DNA of 48,589 bases from assembly GCA_947631325.1 (NCBI GenBank), contig CANRKX010000008.1, forward strand, positions 1 to 48,589, written 5' to 3'. This DNA is from an uncultured Clostridia bacterium. Lineage in GTDB: Bacteria; Bacillota; Clostridia; Christensenellales; Borkfalkiaceae. The position numbers and the translations under genes were made by a program. Below, in pieces: positions 27,586 through 34,766 of the stretch. Numbering within the stretch: position 1 is the first letter of the stretch; the number at the start of each line of letters is the position of its first letter. A model generated the notes under the pieces. It was not told where the DNA came from and made no database searches. It worked only from the letters and a program-made list of their open reading frames with translations.

Positions 27586-27743
27586 TGTCATCCCGAGCGA
27601 TTGAGAACCTCGCGTAAGCGAGTTCGATAGAGTCGAGGGATCCCCCCGTGGTCTCGGGGAGTAATTCTGAAACGCCAACCGCATACCCGATGGGATATTT
27701 CGACTTCGCTCGACTTAAAAGTCTCGCTCCGCTCAATATGACA
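27586..27743. repeat. 158-bp imperfect inverted-end element (MITE-like or dispersed intergenic repeat)
   Basis: The left end reads TGTCATCCCGAGCG and the complement of the right end reads TGTCATATTGAGCG. The interior contains a hairpin (AACCTCGC/GCGAGTT) and GTCTCGGGGAG. No coding potential. Such TGTCAT-CTGAGCG-type repeats are common between genes in Clostridia metagenomes. Confidence 0.7.
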
Positions 27744-27769
27744 ACATAGGATGAGCTTATTAAGGTGAT

Positions 27770-27860
27770 TGTCATCCTGACCGAATGAGAATCCCGCTTT
27801 AGCGGGTTCGATTGAGTGGAAGGACCCCACCGTGGTCTCGGGGAGTAATTTTGAAACGCC
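27770..27860. repeat. second, half copy of the same repeat (91 bp)
   Basis: It aligns without gaps with 27586-27676 (also 91 bp), ending in the same GTGGTCTCGGGGAGTAATT and GAAACGCC blocks. The hairpin is kept with one compensating base-pair change. The right half with the inverted end is missing. Together with the previous element this accounts for most of the gene-free stretch 27550-28000. Confidence 0.7.
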
Positions 27861-27929
27861 CTCCCAACTTGTTAAAATGATAATGATTAACAATTCAATG
27901 TTAACATTTAAAAAATTATAATAAACCTC

Positions 27930-27958
27930 TTGACAATTCATTTCAAAAGTTATAAAAT
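27930..27958 (+). promoter_or_regulatory. SigA-type promoter for the first exported-protein gene
   Basis: TTGACA (27930-27935), 17-bp spacer, TAAAAT (27953-27958), 43 bp before the start codon at 28001. Confidence 0.7.
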
Positions 27959-28000
27959 AATTACAATTATAAGTGCGTAGTTTAATAATACGGGATAGAG

Positions 28001-28741
28001 ATGAGTAGATGGCTTAAACGTCTCAAAATGATGCGCATTTCCAAATATGCCATCGTCATTTGCCTGTTGCTTTCGATAGTATTTGCGGGTTTCACGGTTT
28101 ACGGTGCAAACACGGGCAACTTCAATATTTACGTTCAGGAATCCGACGTAAGCCTTGCCGTGTACATGAAGGACGACAAGTCCGACTTGGGCGCGCATCT
28201 TTCCGTACCGACCGTTGAAGGTATGCACGATAGTACTTTTACAAGATTACCCCAAGATATAACGTCTCACGGCACGCCCGAAAAGGGTCTCGGCACCAAA
28301 AACGACCCTTACAAATATTATCTTGCATTTTCGGTTTGTGTAGTGAACCAATCCGAGCGTGCTATTGATTTGATTACGGAATTGACCGTGTCCGATTCGC
28401 GTGACGGAGAGGACGGCGGCAAGGTAATCGGCGCAATGCGCGTCGCGCTTGTAGAGGGCGACAACCCTTTGGATACGGCGAAAATTTACGCCCTGCCCGA
28501 AGCCAATGAGGAAAATCAAGCCGAACTTGACGCGGGCTTGGCAGAACACGGCAGATATCCGTCCGAAACTATAGATTTCATTTCAACTGTTCAGATATTT
28601 AATGAAACGTTCAAAGATATTGGAGCGGGAGAGGAAAGGAAGTTTACGATTGTAATATGGCTTGAGGGTTGTGACGCGGAGTGCAAGGACGCGATTTTCG
28701 GTGCGAAAATGAAAATGCGCCTTGATTTTATCGGCGGTTGA
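28001..28741 (+). CDS. TasA/camelysin-like exported protein
   Basis: A 246-residue protein with a basic N-terminus, a hydrophobic helix (about 14-32) and then YGANTGNFNIYVQ, the layout of SipW-dependent TasA/camelysin precursors though without the usual AWF. The mature part looks all-beta and acidic. Near the C-terminus VIWLEGCDAECKDAIF closely matches the IWLEGTDGDCMNSIF segment of the next gene's product, so the two belong to one family; the paired Cys here could form a disulphide. Starts at 28001 or at the Met codons at 28028/28031; the ribosome binding site is weak. A surface or fibre-subunit role is inferred. Confidence 0.7.
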   Translation: MSRWLKRLKMMRISKYAIVICLLLSIVFAGFTVYGANTGNFNIYVQESDVSLAVYMKDDKSDLGAHLSVPTVEGMHDSTFTRLPQDITSHGTPEKGLGTKNDPYKYYLAFSVCVVNQSERAIDLITELTVSDSRDGEDGGKVIGAMRVALVEGDNPLDTAKIYALPEANEENQAELDAGLAEHGRYPSETIDFISTVQIFNETFKDIGAGEERKFTIVIWLEGCDAECKDAIFGAKMKMRLDFIGG

Positions 28742-28811
28742 TTGAGGTTTTAACGGCGATAGCCGTGAAAAAATAAAAATTTTAAAAAATTTTTAAGGAG
28801 AAAGGAAAAAT

Positions 28812-29678
28812 ATGAAGGCATCAAAAAAACTGATCGGTGCAATCGTTGCACTGGTCGCAGCATTGGCAGTCTCTGTCGGCTCAACTTTTGCATGGTTCAC
28901 CGAACAGAATACCGCCAAAGTAAAGGCAATCACGTTGCAAGTTCAATCTGCAACGGGCAACCTGTACATAGGCACGGAAAGCGGTAAACTTGGTCAGTCT
29001 CCCGTGACGATTGATACATCATCTGTTGAATCAACGGGGCTGAAAGACGTTACCACAGATGATTATGGCGTGTCTTTTAAAGATCATAGTAAAGGGAGTG
29101 CTACTACTGGTTTCCTGTCGTTTGACTTGTATTTTATGTCGACAACTGCTGTAAACCTGTATTTGTGCTCAGGATCGACGATTACTTGCTCACCCAATGC
29201 AAATAATGATATGGTTATTAACGATACAACTGTTCGCTCAAAAATTGCTAATAAATATGGAACAGAAATTACGGACGGCAAAATTGCGGCGAATGCAGCA
29301 AACGCGGCGCGCGTTGCATTCCTTGATAATGATGGAAGTCCCGTAGCCAGCAACGTTAATATTTGGGATCCTAATAAGGATGCAGGATACAGTACTGGTA
29401 ACCTTGCCGCCGATTATGAGACATATGTTAATGACACCTCGAATGGTTGGCCCGAATCTGGTGCCGCTGCGAGCTCAGTAACCAGCGATTTTGCTTTGTG
29501 CACAAGCGCAAAAGATGCAGGTACGGGTACTGTTATAATTGAATTGGTAGCTAATGTAGAGAAAAAGATTACTGTTAAGATTTGGCTTGAAGGCACCGAC
29601 GGTGACTGCATGAACTCCATTTTCGAGGATACGATTGTAACCACGCTTGTTTTTGCGGGCATAGAGGCTGGAGATTAA
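28812..29678 (+). CDS. SipW-type exported protein (TasA/camelysin-like)
   Basis: A 288-residue protein with a clear SipW-dependent signal: KASKK, a hydrophobic run (about 8-24) and GSTFAWFTEQNTAKV. The mature chain is Ser/Thr/Asn/Ala-rich and predicted beta, as in fibre-forming TasA or camelysin. IWLEGTDGDCMNSIF near residue 255-270 is shared with the upstream gene. AAGGAGAAAGG is a very strong ribosome binding site, stronger than its neighbours', suggesting high expression as expected of a major subunit. A terminator follows 46 bp after the stop. Confidence 0.78.
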   Translation: MKASKKLIGAIVALVAALAVSVGSTFAWFTEQNTAKVKAITLQVQSATGNLYIGTESGKLGQSPVTIDTSSVESTGLKDVTTDDYGVSFKDHSKGSATTGFLSFDLYFMSTTAVNLYLCSGSTITCSPNANNDMVINDTTVRSKIANKYGTEITDGKIAANAANAARVAFLDNDGSPVASNVNIWDPNKDAGYSTGNLAADYETYVNDTSNGWPESGAAASSVTSDFALCTSAKDAGTGTVIIELVANVEKKITVKIWLEGTDGDCMNSIFEDTIVTTLVFAGIEAGD

Positions 29679-29723
29679 CAGTTTTGCCGTAACGTTTGTC
29701 GGCGAAAAACATAAATATTATTT

Positions 29724-29756
29724 GGCGGACGGTTTTAACACCGTCCGCCTGTTTTT
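29724..29756 (+). terminator. intrinsic terminator
   Basis: Perfect 10-bp stem (29724-29733 with 29740-29749), 6-nt loop, then TGTTTTT. It separates the two fibre-like genes from the peptidase operon. Confidence 0.88.
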
Positions 29757-29802
29757 ATTCCGCGTTTTTTGTTAATTTATATAAAAAACTTATTGTATAA
29801 TC

Positions 29803-29831
29803 TTGAAAAAATTATATATGTATGCTATAAT
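29803..29831 (+). promoter_or_regulatory. SigA-type promoter of the peptidase/AAA operon
   Basis: TTGAAA (29803-29808), 17-bp spacer, TATAAT (29826-29831), 35 bp before the start codon at 29866. Confidence 0.75.
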
Positions 29832-29865
29832 AATAAAAGAGAATTTATAAGGCGAACTATATAAT

Positions 29866-30906
29866 ATGGAAGAAGCTAAAAAACAAAAGACCAAAAAAAT
29901 AGTCAACATTGTTGTGAACGTTCTTGTATTCGTTATTCTTGCGGTTGCACTTGTGATAACGATATTCAGCATTTCGTCCTCGGGCAAGGGCTATACCGAA
30001 ATGTTTGGCAAGGCTTATGTTGCCGTACAATCGGGCTCTATGGATGCCGAAAAGCCCGCACAATATGCCGACAAGGTTGACGGCTTTAAAAAGAACGATA
30101 TCGTTATAATTAAAGTGCTTACCGACGAGGAAAAGCAACTACTTGAAGAGGGCGACGTAATTACTTTTTATACGGTTATAAATCAGCAGCGCGTTCTCAA
30201 CTCTCACCGCATTGTTGGTATTGCTTCAAATGACGTTGGTGCGCCTTTGTTTTACACGACGAAAGGCGACGCAAACCCCACTGAAGACGTATCAAAAGTT
30301 TTCCTCAACGACGTAGTTGGCAAGGTTGAGGGCAAAATCGGCGGTCTTGGTTGGTTTACTTCTTCCACGGGATTTTTGGTATGTATTGTAGTGCCGTCCT
30401 TCCTCGTCGTCATTTACTTTGCGTTTAACCTTATCCGCGAAATAATGAAACAGCGCGCCACCGCACAGATTTCCTCGAAGGAGCAGATGAAGGAGGAGAT
30501 TTTGGCGCAGTTGCGCGCGGAGGGCAAGCTCGCCGACGACAATCCACCCGAGGGTTCGCCCGCCGAGACGGAATCCGCCGAGGAAAAACCCGCCGAGGAA
30601 AAGCCCGCAGAGGTTGTGCCCGTTGCGGGTGAGACCGCCGAGCAAAAGCCCGCAGAGTCGGAACCTATCGAAAGTGTTCCCGTTGAATCTCAATCCGCCG
30701 AAAAGCAATCTTCCGATACCAAATCACCCGCTATCGCCAAAAAACCCGCCCAAAAGAAGAGCGGCGGCACGACAGCTGCAAAGCAATCAACCAACAAAAA
30801 ACCCGCCCAAAAGAAGAGCGGCGGCACGGCGACGGCAAAGCAATCAACCAACAAAAAGACCACTGCCACAAAGAAGAGCGGCGGCACGACGGGCAGCAAA
30901 AATTAA
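29866..30906 (+). CDS. sipW: SipW-type signal peptidase with long charged repeat tail
   Basis: A 346-residue S26B (ER/SipW-type) signal peptidase. Helix 1 at about 12-35; the catalytic Ser is in VQSGSM (~65), the His in NSHRIVG (~110), and the conserved TKGDAN follows (~132). These Ser/His enzymes process TasA/camelysin-like precursors. Helix 2 at about 167-190 returns the chain to the cytoplasm. The remaining ~150 residues are unusual: a Glu/Pro/Ala-rich acidic stretch (about 225-285) and then a Lys-rich tail of almost three 19-residue repeats (KKPAQKKSGGTTAAKQSTN). First gene of a tight operon with an AAA+ ATPase, a DUF2357-like protein and a second SipW peptidase. Confidence 0.88.
   Translation: MEEAKKQKTKKIVNIVVNVLVFVILAVALVITIFSISSSGKGYTEMFGKAYVAVQSGSMDAEKPAQYADKVDGFKKNDIVIIKVLTDEEKQLLEEGDVITFYTVINQQRVLNSHRIVGIASNDVGAPLFYTTKGDANPTEDVSKVFLNDVVGKVEGKIGGLGWFTSSTGFLVCIVVPSFLVVIYFAFNLIREIMKQRATAQISSKEQMKEEILAQLRAEGKLADDNPPEGSPAETESAEEKPAEEKPAEVVPVAGETAEQKPAESEPIESVPVESQSAEKQSSDTKSPAIAKKPAQKKSGGTTAAKQSTNKKPAQKKSGGTATAKQSTNKKTTATKKSGGTTGSKN
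30739..30903 (+). repeat. 57-bp tandem repeat, about 2.9 copies, inside the peptidase gene
   Basis: Units start near 30739, 30796 and 30853. The first two are nearly identical; the third has diverged in its first third. The unit is a multiple of three and encodes 19 residues rich in Lys, Ser, Gly and Thr. Confidence 0.85.
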
Positions 30907-30947
30907 GGCAATAGGCTGCGGTCAGTCCGCGGCTGTGAGGCATATAT

Positions 30948-32498
30948 ATGGGAGAATTTTCTCAATATTACGTTGACTTTTTATGGACCCTTTTGCAAAA
31001 TATTTGGGGCTTTATAAGTTCAATCGGTCTTGCAATCTACAAATTTTTCATACAGGACGTGGGCGCATACTTCGTCCAACTCGGGCAGTCGATTCACAGT
31101 TTCGACTGGCTAGGGTGGATTTGCCTTATCCTCATTTCGGCTGTCAACTCCGTCCTCGTGTTCTTCCTCGTTTACAGGCTTGTGCAGCTCATCCGCAGAT
31201 ATATCGTCTATCGCGGCAAGGAAGTGGAAAAGGACAAATTGCAGGAGGAAGTGGCAAGGCTGAGGGAGCAGTGCGACCAACTCGTGCGCGAAAAAGGGCA
31301 GATTTTTGCCTTGAAAATGGGCATTGACGGGCGTTATGAGATGCCGGGCGAAAAACAGCCCGCTTTGACCGACGGCTCGGAGAGCGCGGAGGAGACCCCC
31401 GCCGAGGGTGCAAGCAGATTCACAAAGCTCATCAATCTCGACGAAAAATACGCGCGCAATCCGCAGATTGTGTACATGGCGGAATCAGATATGTTGACGC
31501 TCGAAGGGGTTGTCAAGCGGTTTGTGAACTTCGCCGCGTCACAGCTTAAATTATATTACACAGAGGACACAATCCGCATATTCTTCGCGGGGCTCGCCAC
31601 CTCGAAAATCATAATTTTGGAAGGTATTTCGGGTACAGGTAAAACCAGCCTTCCCTATGCAATGGGCAAGTTTTTCAATAACGATACGGCGATAATCTCC
31701 GTACAACCCTCATGGCGCGACCGCGCGGAACTTATCGGATATTTCAATGAATTCACAAAGAAATTCAATGAGACCGACTTCCTCGCGAGCCTGTATGAGA
31801 CAACTCTCCGCGACGATCCCAACTTTATCGTCCTCGACGAAATGAACCTTGCAAGAATTGAGTACTACTTTGCCGACTTCCTGTCGATAATGGAAATGCC
31901 AGACGTGACGGAGTGGAAAATTGACCTCATTCCCGCACCATCGCCCACCGACCCCAAAAATATCGCATACGGCAAGCTTTTGGTGCCCCAAAACGTGTGG
32001 TTTGTCGGCACGGCGAATAACGACGACTCGACATTCACAATAACTGACAAGGTCTATGACCGTGCCGTCGCCGTCGCCCTCAACGAAAAGGCGCAGTTCT
32101 TCGACGCGCCCTTGACCGAAAGTTATAACTGCTCTTATGAGTATTTGCAGTCGCTGTTTGACAGCGCGCACCAGAATTACGCCATTTCCGAGGTCAATGA
32201 GGATAAGGTGAAGCTTTTGGACGGCTTTATCCGCGAGAAATTCAAAATTTCTTTCGGCAACCGTATCATGAAACAGCTGCGGCTGTTCGTTCCCGTCTAT
32301 ATGGCGGCGGGCGGCTCGGAGCTGTCGGGCATAGATTTCATAATCTGCACAAAAATCTTGCGTAAATTCAACGCCCTCAATCTGCCTTTCCTTTTGAAGG
32401 AGCTGAACGAGCTGTCGACATTCTTCGACAAGACTTTCGGCAAAGGCAATATGAAGCGGTGTATCGAATACGTCAAAGAACTTGAAAAAATGAACTGA
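30948..32498 (+). CDS. membrane-anchored McrB-like AAA+ ATPase
   Basis: A 516-residue protein. Two hydrophobic segments (about 10-40 and 55-85) anchor it; a short coiled coil follows (about 90-125). The AAA+ domain (about 205-420) is of the McrB/dynein-related kind: Walker A GISGTGKTSLP, the VQPSWRDRAELIGYFNEFTKKF segment typical of McrB, Walker B FIVLDEMNLARIEYYFADF, sensor-1 FVGTANNDDSTFT and Arg-finger candidate DKVYDRA. McrB motors normally translocate or remodel and work with an McrC-like partner; here the partner is the DUF2357-like gene 17 bp downstream. Being membrane-bound is unusual for McrB. The surrounding peptidase genes point to a cell-envelope job. Confidence 0.85.
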   Translation: MGEFSQYYVDFLWTLLQNIWGFISSIGLAIYKFFIQDVGAYFVQLGQSIHSFDWLGWICLILISAVNSVLVFFLVYRLVQLIRRYIVYRGKEVEKDKLQEEVARLREQCDQLVREKGQIFALKMGIDGRYEMPGEKQPALTDGSESAEETPAEGASRFTKLINLDEKYARNPQIVYMAESDMLTLEGVVKRFVNFAASQLKLYYTEDTIRIFFAGLATSKIIILEGISGTGKTSLPYAMGKFFNNDTAIISVQPSWRDRAELIGYFNEFTKKFNETDFLASLYETTLRDDPNFIVLDEMNLARIEYYFADFLSIMEMPDVTEWKIDLIPAPSPTDPKNIAYGKLLVPQNVWFVGTANNDDSTFTITDKVYDRAVAVALNEKAQFFDAPLTESYNCSYEYLQSLFDSAHQNYAISEVNEDKVKLLDGFIREKFKISFGNRIMKQLRLFVPVYMAAGGSELSGIDFIICTKILRKFNALNLPFLLKELNELSTFFDKTFGKGNMKRCIEYVKELEKMN

Positions 32499-32514
32499 TT
32501 TTTCGGGGGATTGA

Positions 32515-34131
32515 ATGGAAAAAGAATACTTGCAGAACTTTTTTGCAAAGTTTGAGGGCGGCGGGGAGCTTTATGACAACTTTCTTGCCGCGATGAAGGC
32601 GGGCAACAACAGCCTTTTCCATAACTTCGTGTCAGAGCATTTTGCCCTCGACGACGAGTGGATTTATAAAATAGAGGGCGGGCTGTTTTCCGTCGAGCTC
32701 ATCGCCCGCAACCCGAGGAGATTCATAAAGGAACAGGAGGACATTGTCGACGTCGAGCGCGCCAAGCGCACGAACGCAAAGACGGTGCGCCACCTGTCGT
32801 CGCATACGCAAAATATTCAGGCGATAACAAAGGACAACGTCCGCCCCAAAAAGGTGCTTGTCAGCGAGATTGACGAGGATATCGCCATTTATGAAAACAG
32901 GTTTGTCTTTGCGCTTATCGAGCGGCTGTCGCAGTTTGTCGAGCACCGCTATCGCGATATCGAGGACAAGGCAAAGAACTTCGACAACACCAATTTGTCG
33001 CTTCGTTCGGCGTTCAACTTGGGGCAGAATGAGTTTGAGTGCAGTCTCGACATAAAGGTCAAGGAGCCCTCGCGCGACGTCGAAGCGGGCGAAAGATTGA
33101 CCGAGCTGTTGGGCAAGATAGAGACAATAAGAAAACGCCTGCAAGTGCTCAAAAGCACGGATTTTTATCGCGAGCTATCCAAGACGAAACTCGTCAAACC
33201 GCCCATTCAAAAGACCAATTTGCTGCGCATGAACGTCGACTATCGCAACTGCTATCAACTTTGGCTGTTCATTTCGGCGTATACAAACGTGGGGTATAGC
33301 GTTGACGTCACCGAAAAAAATCTGCCTGTCGAGGGCGATTATTTCGACGATTTGACCGTCGTGACAGCACTTGCCGTGCAATCGCTCGTCAACGACGGGG
33401 TGCTTCGCCGCGAAGATTACGACGCCATTTCCGCAACTAAAAAGAGCGAGCGCGACTATAAAGTGGTCACGAGCTATAAATATGTGCCCGATTTCGGAGC
33501 GGACAAGTCAAAACAGCAGGGCGAGGATGCAGTGAATGAATATTACTTCCGCCAGATGCGCAATGAATTGGTGCGCGCGACGAAAAAGCGCAACGAAATC
33601 GCCGAACAGAAGGAGCTGGATTTCAACTTTTCGCACTTCTATAAGTCGATTGCCAAGATAAACGGCGAAATGTATAAGGACGTCATAAAGAGCGAAATGC
33701 CCGTCCTCCCCAAAGGCAGAACGGAAATTCAGAAGAAAGAACAGGCAGTTAAAAACCAAAAGGTGCTGTTAAGGCGTTACGCGCAGCTATCCAAATTGCA
33801 GAAGAGCGACTTTGAAAAGACGCTTAAAATGGAAAAACGCGAACTTTTGAAGCTTGAAAAGCTGCAAAAGGAGCTCGATAAGGCAAAGAAACGCCGCGTC
33901 GATAAAATCGAAGCGGACAAAAAGAAGAAGGCGAAACTCAAAAAAATTGCAGACAGAGAGAAGCAGGCAATTCAGTCTGCCGACGCTTACGAGCGCGAAC
34001 TCCGCGGTCTCGACGCGGCGAAAATCGCCCAAAAGGAAGAGGAACAGCGTCAGCGCCGTGAGGAAGCGAAGCGTGCGCGCGAGCTTAAAAAACTGCAAGA
34101 ATTGAAAGAAAAATACGATGGAGAAGAATAA
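32515..34131 (+). CDS. DUF2357/McrC-like protein with basic coiled-coil C-terminus
   Basis: A 538-residue soluble protein. The middle part (about 95-180) has the DUF2357 look: RHLSSHTQNI, then PKKVLVSEIDEDIAIYENRFVFALIERL, the strand-and-helix pattern seen in McrC-like partners of McrB ATPases. The PD-(D/E)xK nuclease that McrC-type proteins carry is not recognisable. Instead the last ~150 residues are an almost uninterrupted Lys/Arg/Glu/Leu coiled coil. GGGG precedes the start. Its end overlaps the next peptidase gene by 14 bp. It may act as an adaptor for the AAA+ motor; function unknown. Confidence 0.7.
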   Translation: MEKEYLQNFFAKFEGGGELYDNFLAAMKAGNNSLFHNFVSEHFALDDEWIYKIEGGLFSVELIARNPRRFIKEQEDIVDVERAKRTNAKTVRHLSSHTQNIQAITKDNVRPKKVLVSEIDEDIAIYENRFVFALIERLSQFVEHRYRDIEDKAKNFDNTNLSLRSAFNLGQNEFECSLDIKVKEPSRDVEAGERLTELLGKIETIRKRLQVLKSTDFYRELSKTKLVKPPIQKTNLLRMNVDYRNCYQLWLFISAYTNVGYSVDVTEKNLPVEGDYFDDLTVVTALAVQSLVNDGVLRREDYDAISATKKSERDYKVVTSYKYVPDFGADKSKQQGEDAVNEYYFRQMRNELVRATKKRNEIAEQKELDFNFSHFYKSIAKINGEMYKDVIKSEMPVLPKGRTEIQKKEQAVKNQKVLLRRYAQLSKLQKSDFEKTLKMEKRELLKLEKLQKELDKAKKRRVDKIEADKKKKAKLKKIADREKQAIQSADAYERELRGLDAAKIAQKEEEQRQRREEAKRARELKKLQELKEKYDGEE

Positions 34132-34711
34132 GAAAAAGCACATTCTTTCGATTGTCGGCTTTTGTCTTTCGCTCGTCATTTTCGCCTTTGCGCTGTCGGT
34201 TTTCGTCATCACCCTCAACGCCCGCGCAAAAAATCGCCCCACGGAACTGTTCGGCTATTCGTTCGCAATCGTCGCCACGGGCTCAATGTATCCCGAAATC
34301 AACGTCGGCGAAATGATTATCGTCAAGAGTTGCGATATTTCGGAAATCTCTGTCGGCGAAAACGCAGTGTTTGTCGGGCTGAGCGGCGATTATAAGGACA
34401 AGTGCATTGTCCATAAGGTTGAAAAAATCGAGACGGTGGAGGACGAGACGACGGGGATTGACAGCGTCCACCTGATTACGAAGGGCGTGAACAACCCCGA
34501 AGCCGACTTTGAACCCGTCACGTCAAGCAATTTTATCGGCAAGGAAGTGTATCATTCGGCGGTTCTCGGCGCAATAATGCAGTTTTTGCAAAACCCGATA
34601 AATTGGCTGTACATTCTCGTGCTGTTGATAACGCTGTTTGTGGTGATTTACGCGATAAAGCGCATCGTCAAGTACTGCAAGCAACAGAAAAATGAAGAAA
34701 AAGAGCAGTAA
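34118..34711 (+). CDS. sipW: second SipW-type signal peptidase
   Basis: A 197-residue S26B signal peptidase. Helix 1 at about 9-32, catalytic Ser in VATGSMYPEI (~56), VGEMIIVKS, catalytic His in CIVHKVEKI (~97), TKGVNNPEAD (~128), helix 2 at about 165-187 and a short basic tail. It lacks the long repeat tail of the first SipW enzyme. The start codon lies within the last codons of the DUF2357-like gene (14-bp overlap, different frame), which couples their translation. It is followed by a perfect palindromic terminator. Two SipW enzymes in one operon may divide the five exported substrates between them. Confidence 0.88.
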   Translation: MEKNKKKHILSIVGFCLSLVIFAFALSVFVITLNARAKNRPTELFGYSFAIVATGSMYPEINVGEMIIVKSCDISEISVGENAVFVGLSGDYKDKCIVHKVEKIETVEDETTGIDSVHLITKGVNNPEADFEPVTSSNFIGKEVYHSAVLGAIMQFLQNPINWLYILVLLITLFVVIYAIKRIVKYCKQQKNEEKEQ

Positions 34712-34715
34712 AGTT

Positions 34716-34749
34716 AAAGCTGCGGCGGAATTAATTCCGCCGCAGCTTT
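34716..34749. terminator. 34-bp perfect palindrome, bidirectional terminator
   Basis: 17 bp (34716-34732) are followed directly by their exact reverse complement (34733-34749), A-rich at one end and T-rich at the other. It sits in the 55-bp gap between two convergent operons. Confidence 0.88.
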
Positions 34750-34766
34750 AAAAATTAAGGTTGAGA

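Noticed and set aside
25990-28000. c-di-GMP (GEMM) riboswitch near the signalling block
   Set aside because: I looked for the conserved core in the gaps around the block and upstream of the surface genes and found none.
28753-28766. Small hairpin ACGGC-GATA-GCCGT between the two fibre-like genes
   Set aside because: Only 5 bp and followed by A-rich, not T-rich, sequence, so it is not a convincing terminator.
30948-34131. Ordinary McrBC restriction system
   Set aside because: Membrane helices on the ATPase, no visible nuclease in the partner and an operon with two signal peptidases argue against it, though it cannot be fully excluded.
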